The notes under the pieces were generated by a model that did not search any database, had not been told where the DNA came from, and saw only the letters and a list, made by a program, of their open reading frames with translations. Positions 5,510 to 7,785 of a stretch of DNA of 7,785 nucleotides are shown here, piece by piece. Positions within the stretch are counted from its first letter, which is position 1. Each line of letters opens with the position of its first letter. The translations under genes were made by a program, and so were the position numbers. Source of the stretch: an uncultured Comamonadaceae bacterium (GTDB taxonomy: Bacteria; Pseudomonadota; Gammaproteobacteria; Burkholderiales; Burkholderiaceae); contig CAMLSD010000155.1 of assembly GCA_946482595.1 (NCBI GenBank), positions 1 to 7,785 of the forward strand, in the 5' to 3' direction.

Positions 5510-7784
5510 ATATCGCCGGTTGTGGTTCACGCTGATCGGCGTGCTGGCCGCCACCTTCGCCTTGCTCGGCTACTTCGGCACCGAGGTCTACCGCTCGGCA
5601 CCGCCGATCCCCGAGCGGTTTGCCAGCGCATCGGGCGAAACGGTCTTCACCCACGACAGCATCCTGGACGGCCAGACGGCATGGCAGTCGGTCGGCGGCA
5701 TGCAGCTGGGTTCGATCTGGGGGCATGGCGCCTATCAGGCCCCGGACTGGACGGCCGACTGGCTGCACCGCGAACTGGTGGCCTGGCTCGATCTCGCGGC
5801 ACAGTCCGAGCATGGCCGGCCCTATGCCGAGCTGGCGCCGGCCGAGCAGGCGGCATTGCAGGCACAACTGAAGCAGGAGTACCGCGGCAACGCACCGCAG
5901 GACCACGCCACCACCGTGGTGCTGTCGGCCCGGCGCGTGGCGGCCATCCGCCAGACGGCCGCCTACTACGACCGCCTGTTCAGTGACGCCCCTGCGCTGC
6001 AAGGCACGCGCGAGAGCTATGCGATGAAGGAGAACACGCTGCCCAGCGCCGAACGCCGTGCGCAGATGACCGGGTTCTTCTTCTGGACGGCCTGGGCCGC
6101 CGCCACGCAACGGCCCGGGGGTGAGGCCACCTACACCAACAACTGGCCGCACGAACCGCTGATCGGCAACCAGCCCACCGCTGAAAACGTCGTGTGGTCG
6201 GTGCTCAGCGTGGTCGTGATGATGGCCGGTGTGGGCTTCCTGGTGTGGGGCTGGGCCTTCCTGCGCAAGCACGACGAGGCCGACCCGCAGGCCCCGGCCC
6301 AGGATCCGCTGACCCGCGTGCCGCTCACCCCGTCGCAGCGGGCGCTGGGCAAGTACCTGGTGCTGGTGGTCGGCCTGTTCTCCTTCCAGGTGATGCTCGG
6401 TGGCTTCACCGCGCACTACACGGTCGAAGGGCAGACCTTCTACGGTGTCGACGTGTCACAGTGGTTTCCATACGCACTGGTGCGGACCTGGCACATCCAG
6501 AGCGCGCTGTTCTGGATCGCCACCGGGTTCCTCGCCGCGGGCCTGTTCCTCGCGCCGCTGATCAATGGCGGGCAGGACCCGAAGTACCAGAAGCTGGGCG
6601 TGGACGTGCTGTTCTGGGCGCTGTTTGCGGTGGTGGTCGGCTCGTTTGTCGGCAACTACCTGGCCATCGCGCAGGTCATGCCCGCCCACCTGAACTTCTG
6701 GCTGGGACACCAGGGCTATGAATACGTCGACCTCGGCCGCCTGTGGCAGATCGGCAAGTTCGTGGGGGTGGTGCTGTGGCTGGTGCTGATGCTGCGCGGC
6801 ATCGTGCCCGCGCTGCGCCGCCCTGGCGACCGCAACCTGCTGGCCCTGCTGACGTCGTCGGTGGTCGCCATCGGGCTGTTCTACGGTGCCGGCTTCTTCT
6901 ACGGCGAGCGCACCCACCTGTCGGTGATGGAGTACTGGCGCTGGTGGGTCGTGCACCTGTGGGTCGAAGGCTTCTTCGAGGTCTTTGCCACCACGGCGCT
7001 GGCGTTCATCTTCTCGACACTGGGTCTGGTGTCGGTGCGCATGGCCACGGCGGCCAGCCTGGCCTCGGCCTCACTGTTCATGCTGGGCGGTGTGCCGGGA
7101 ACCTTCCACCACCTGTACTTCGCCGGCACGACCACCCCGGTGATGGCCGTGGGGGCGTCGTTCAGCGCACTGGAGGTCGTGCCGCTGGTCGTGCTGGGCC
7201 ACGAGGCCTGGGAACACTGGCGGCTTCAGAACCGGGCAGTGTGGATGGAGCGCCTGAAGTGGCCGCTGATGTGTTTCGTGGCCGTGGCCTTCTGGAACAT
7301 GCTCGGCGCCGGTGTGTTCGGCTTCATGATCAATCCGCCGATCTCGCTGTACTACGTGCAAGGGCTCAACACCACGCCGGTGCATGCGCATGCGGCCCTG
7401 TTCGGGGTCTACGGATTCCTCGCGCTGGGCTTCACGCTGCTGGTGCTGCGTTATGTGCGCCCGCAACTGGTGTTCAGCGAACGGCTGATGGGTGTGGCCT
7501 TCTGGTGGCTCAACGCCGGTCTGGTGCTGATGATCGCCACCAGCCTGCTGCCCATCGGACTGATCCAGTTCCATGCCAGCGTGAGCGAAGGGCTGTGGTA
7601 TGCGCGCAGCGAGGAATTCATGCAGCAGCCGCTGCTGGAAACCCTGCGCTGGGTGCGCACCTTCGGCGACGTCGTGTTCATCATCGGCGCCCTGGCGATG
7701 GCCTGGCAGGTGCTGCGCGGGGTGCTGAGCCCCGCGGGCACCACACCCAGCGGGCGCCCGGCACTGGCGGGGGCCACCCGCTAG
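5502..7784 (+). CDS. norB: Quinol-dependent nitric oxide reductase (qNOR)
   Basis: The 760-residue inner-membrane enzyme reduces two NO to N2O with electrons from quinol. After the first membrane helix (about 8-25) comes a periplasmic domain (about 30-225) resembling the NorC fold. It has no CxxCH, indeed no Cys, so there is no heme c and quinol is the donor. A second helix (about 230-255) and a cytoplasmic loop precede the 12-helix NorB core. Ligands are present: H331 and H630 for heme b, H628 for heme b3, H485, H536, H537 and E489 for the non-heme iron, and a second conserved Glu, E493. They align with the Geobacillus qNOR residues (H349, H653, H651, H508, H559, H560, E512) as I recall them. 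Length matches the family. It is co-transcribed with norA from the sigma-54 promoter and serves detoxification or denitrification. The stop codon ends one base before the window edge, so any terminator is outside. Confidence 0.96.
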   Translation: MGEYRRLWFTLIGVLAATFALLGYFGTEVYRSAPPIPERFASASGETVFTHDSILDGQTAWQSVGGMQLGSIWGHGAYQAPDWTADWLHRELVAWLDLAAQSEHGRPYAELAPAEQAALQAQLKQEYRGNAPQDHATTVVLSARRVAAIRQTAAYYDRLFSDAPALQGTRESYAMKENTLPSAERRAQMTGFFFWTAWAAATQRPGGEATYTNNWPHEPLIGNQPTAENVVWSVLSVVVMMAGVGFLVWGWAFLRKHDEADPQAPAQDPLTRVPLTPSQRALGKYLVLVVGLFSFQVMLGGFTAHYTVEGQTFYGVDVSQWFPYALVRTWHIQSALFWIATGFLAAGLFLAPLINGGQDPKYQKLGVDVLFWALFAVVVGSFVGNYLAIAQVMPAHLNFWLGHQGYEYVDLGRLWQIGKFVGVVLWLVLMLRGIVPALRRPGDRNLLALLTSSVVAIGLFYGAGFFYGERTHLSVMEYWRWWVVHLWVEGFFEVFATTALAFIFSTLGLVSVRMATAASLASASLFMLGGVPGTFHHLYFAGTTTPVMAVGASFSALEVVPLVVLGHEAWEHWRLQNRAVWMERLKWPLMCFVAVAFWNMLGAGVFGFMINPPISLYYVQGLNTTPVHAHAALFGVYGFLALGFTLLVLRYVRPQLVFSERLMGVAFWWLNAGLVLMIATSLLPIGLIQFHASVSEGLWYARSEEFMQQPLLETLRWVRTFGDVVFIIGALAMAWQVLRGVLSPAGTTPSGRPALAGATR

Positions 7785-7785
7785 T

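Noticed and set aside
5352..6416. Minus-strand open frame (354 codons) opposite norA/norB
   Set aside because: It runs antisense to well-conserved ligand motifs of NorA and the qNOR periplasmic domain; low-complexity His/Gly/Arg composition and no domain.
5502..7784. Cytochrome-c-dependent NO reductase (cNOR) for norB
   Set aside because: The protein has the fused N-terminal periplasmic domain without CxxCH and is 760 residues long, which identifies the quinol-dependent single-subunit type; no norC gene is present.

Overview
The window is GC-rich with strong G/C third-position bias. Its gene set suggests a betaproteobacterium, most likely Burkholderiales. The main reason is a norR-norA-norB arrangement of the type known from Ralstonia/Cupriavidus: a NO-sensing enhancer-binding protein divergent from a YtfE-type di-iron protein and a single-subunit quinol NO reductase. 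The genus cannot be fixed from the sequence alone.

Layout. Bases 1-245 (minus) hold the N-terminal part of a small cupin protein that runs off the left edge. Bases 246-619 are a long divergent intergenic region with nested inverted repeats and one AT-rich 12-bp palindrome, but no promoter I would defend. Bases 620-2617 (plus) encode a gamma-glutamyltranspeptidase with a lipoprotein signal, so it is probably membrane-anchored. It converges on a YbaN/DUF454 inner-membrane protein (2663-3031, minus), with a strong GC hairpin at the junction. Next comes norR (3102-4655, minus). A 152-bp control region (4656-4807) separates it from norA (4808-5509, plus). norB (5502-7784, plus) overlaps the end of norA by 8 bp and fills the rest of the window.

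How the parts work together. NorR has a GAF domain that carries the residues linked to NO sensing at non-heme iron, a sigma-54-activating AAA+ domain and a C-terminal helix-turn-helix. The norR-norA gap contains three exact GGT-N7-ACC sites (NorR enhancers), then an exact IHF core consensus on the minus strand, then a -24/-12 promoter with the correct GG-N10-GC spacing, then a good ribosome binding site. Under NO stress NorR should loop onto sigma-54 polymerase at the norAB promoter. NorA would bind NO or repair damaged iron centres, and NorB would reduce NO to N2O using quinol. One of the three NorR sites touches the norR start codon, which suggests autoregulation.

The nitric-oxide module belongs to a known system type. 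The less ordinary points are the complete enhancer/IHF/-24-12 architecture, a GAFSGA variant of the sigma-54 contact loop in NorR, the lipoprotein form of the transpeptidase, and the unexplained structured sequence upstream of it. I found no mobile element, CRISPR array, tRNA or rRNA.
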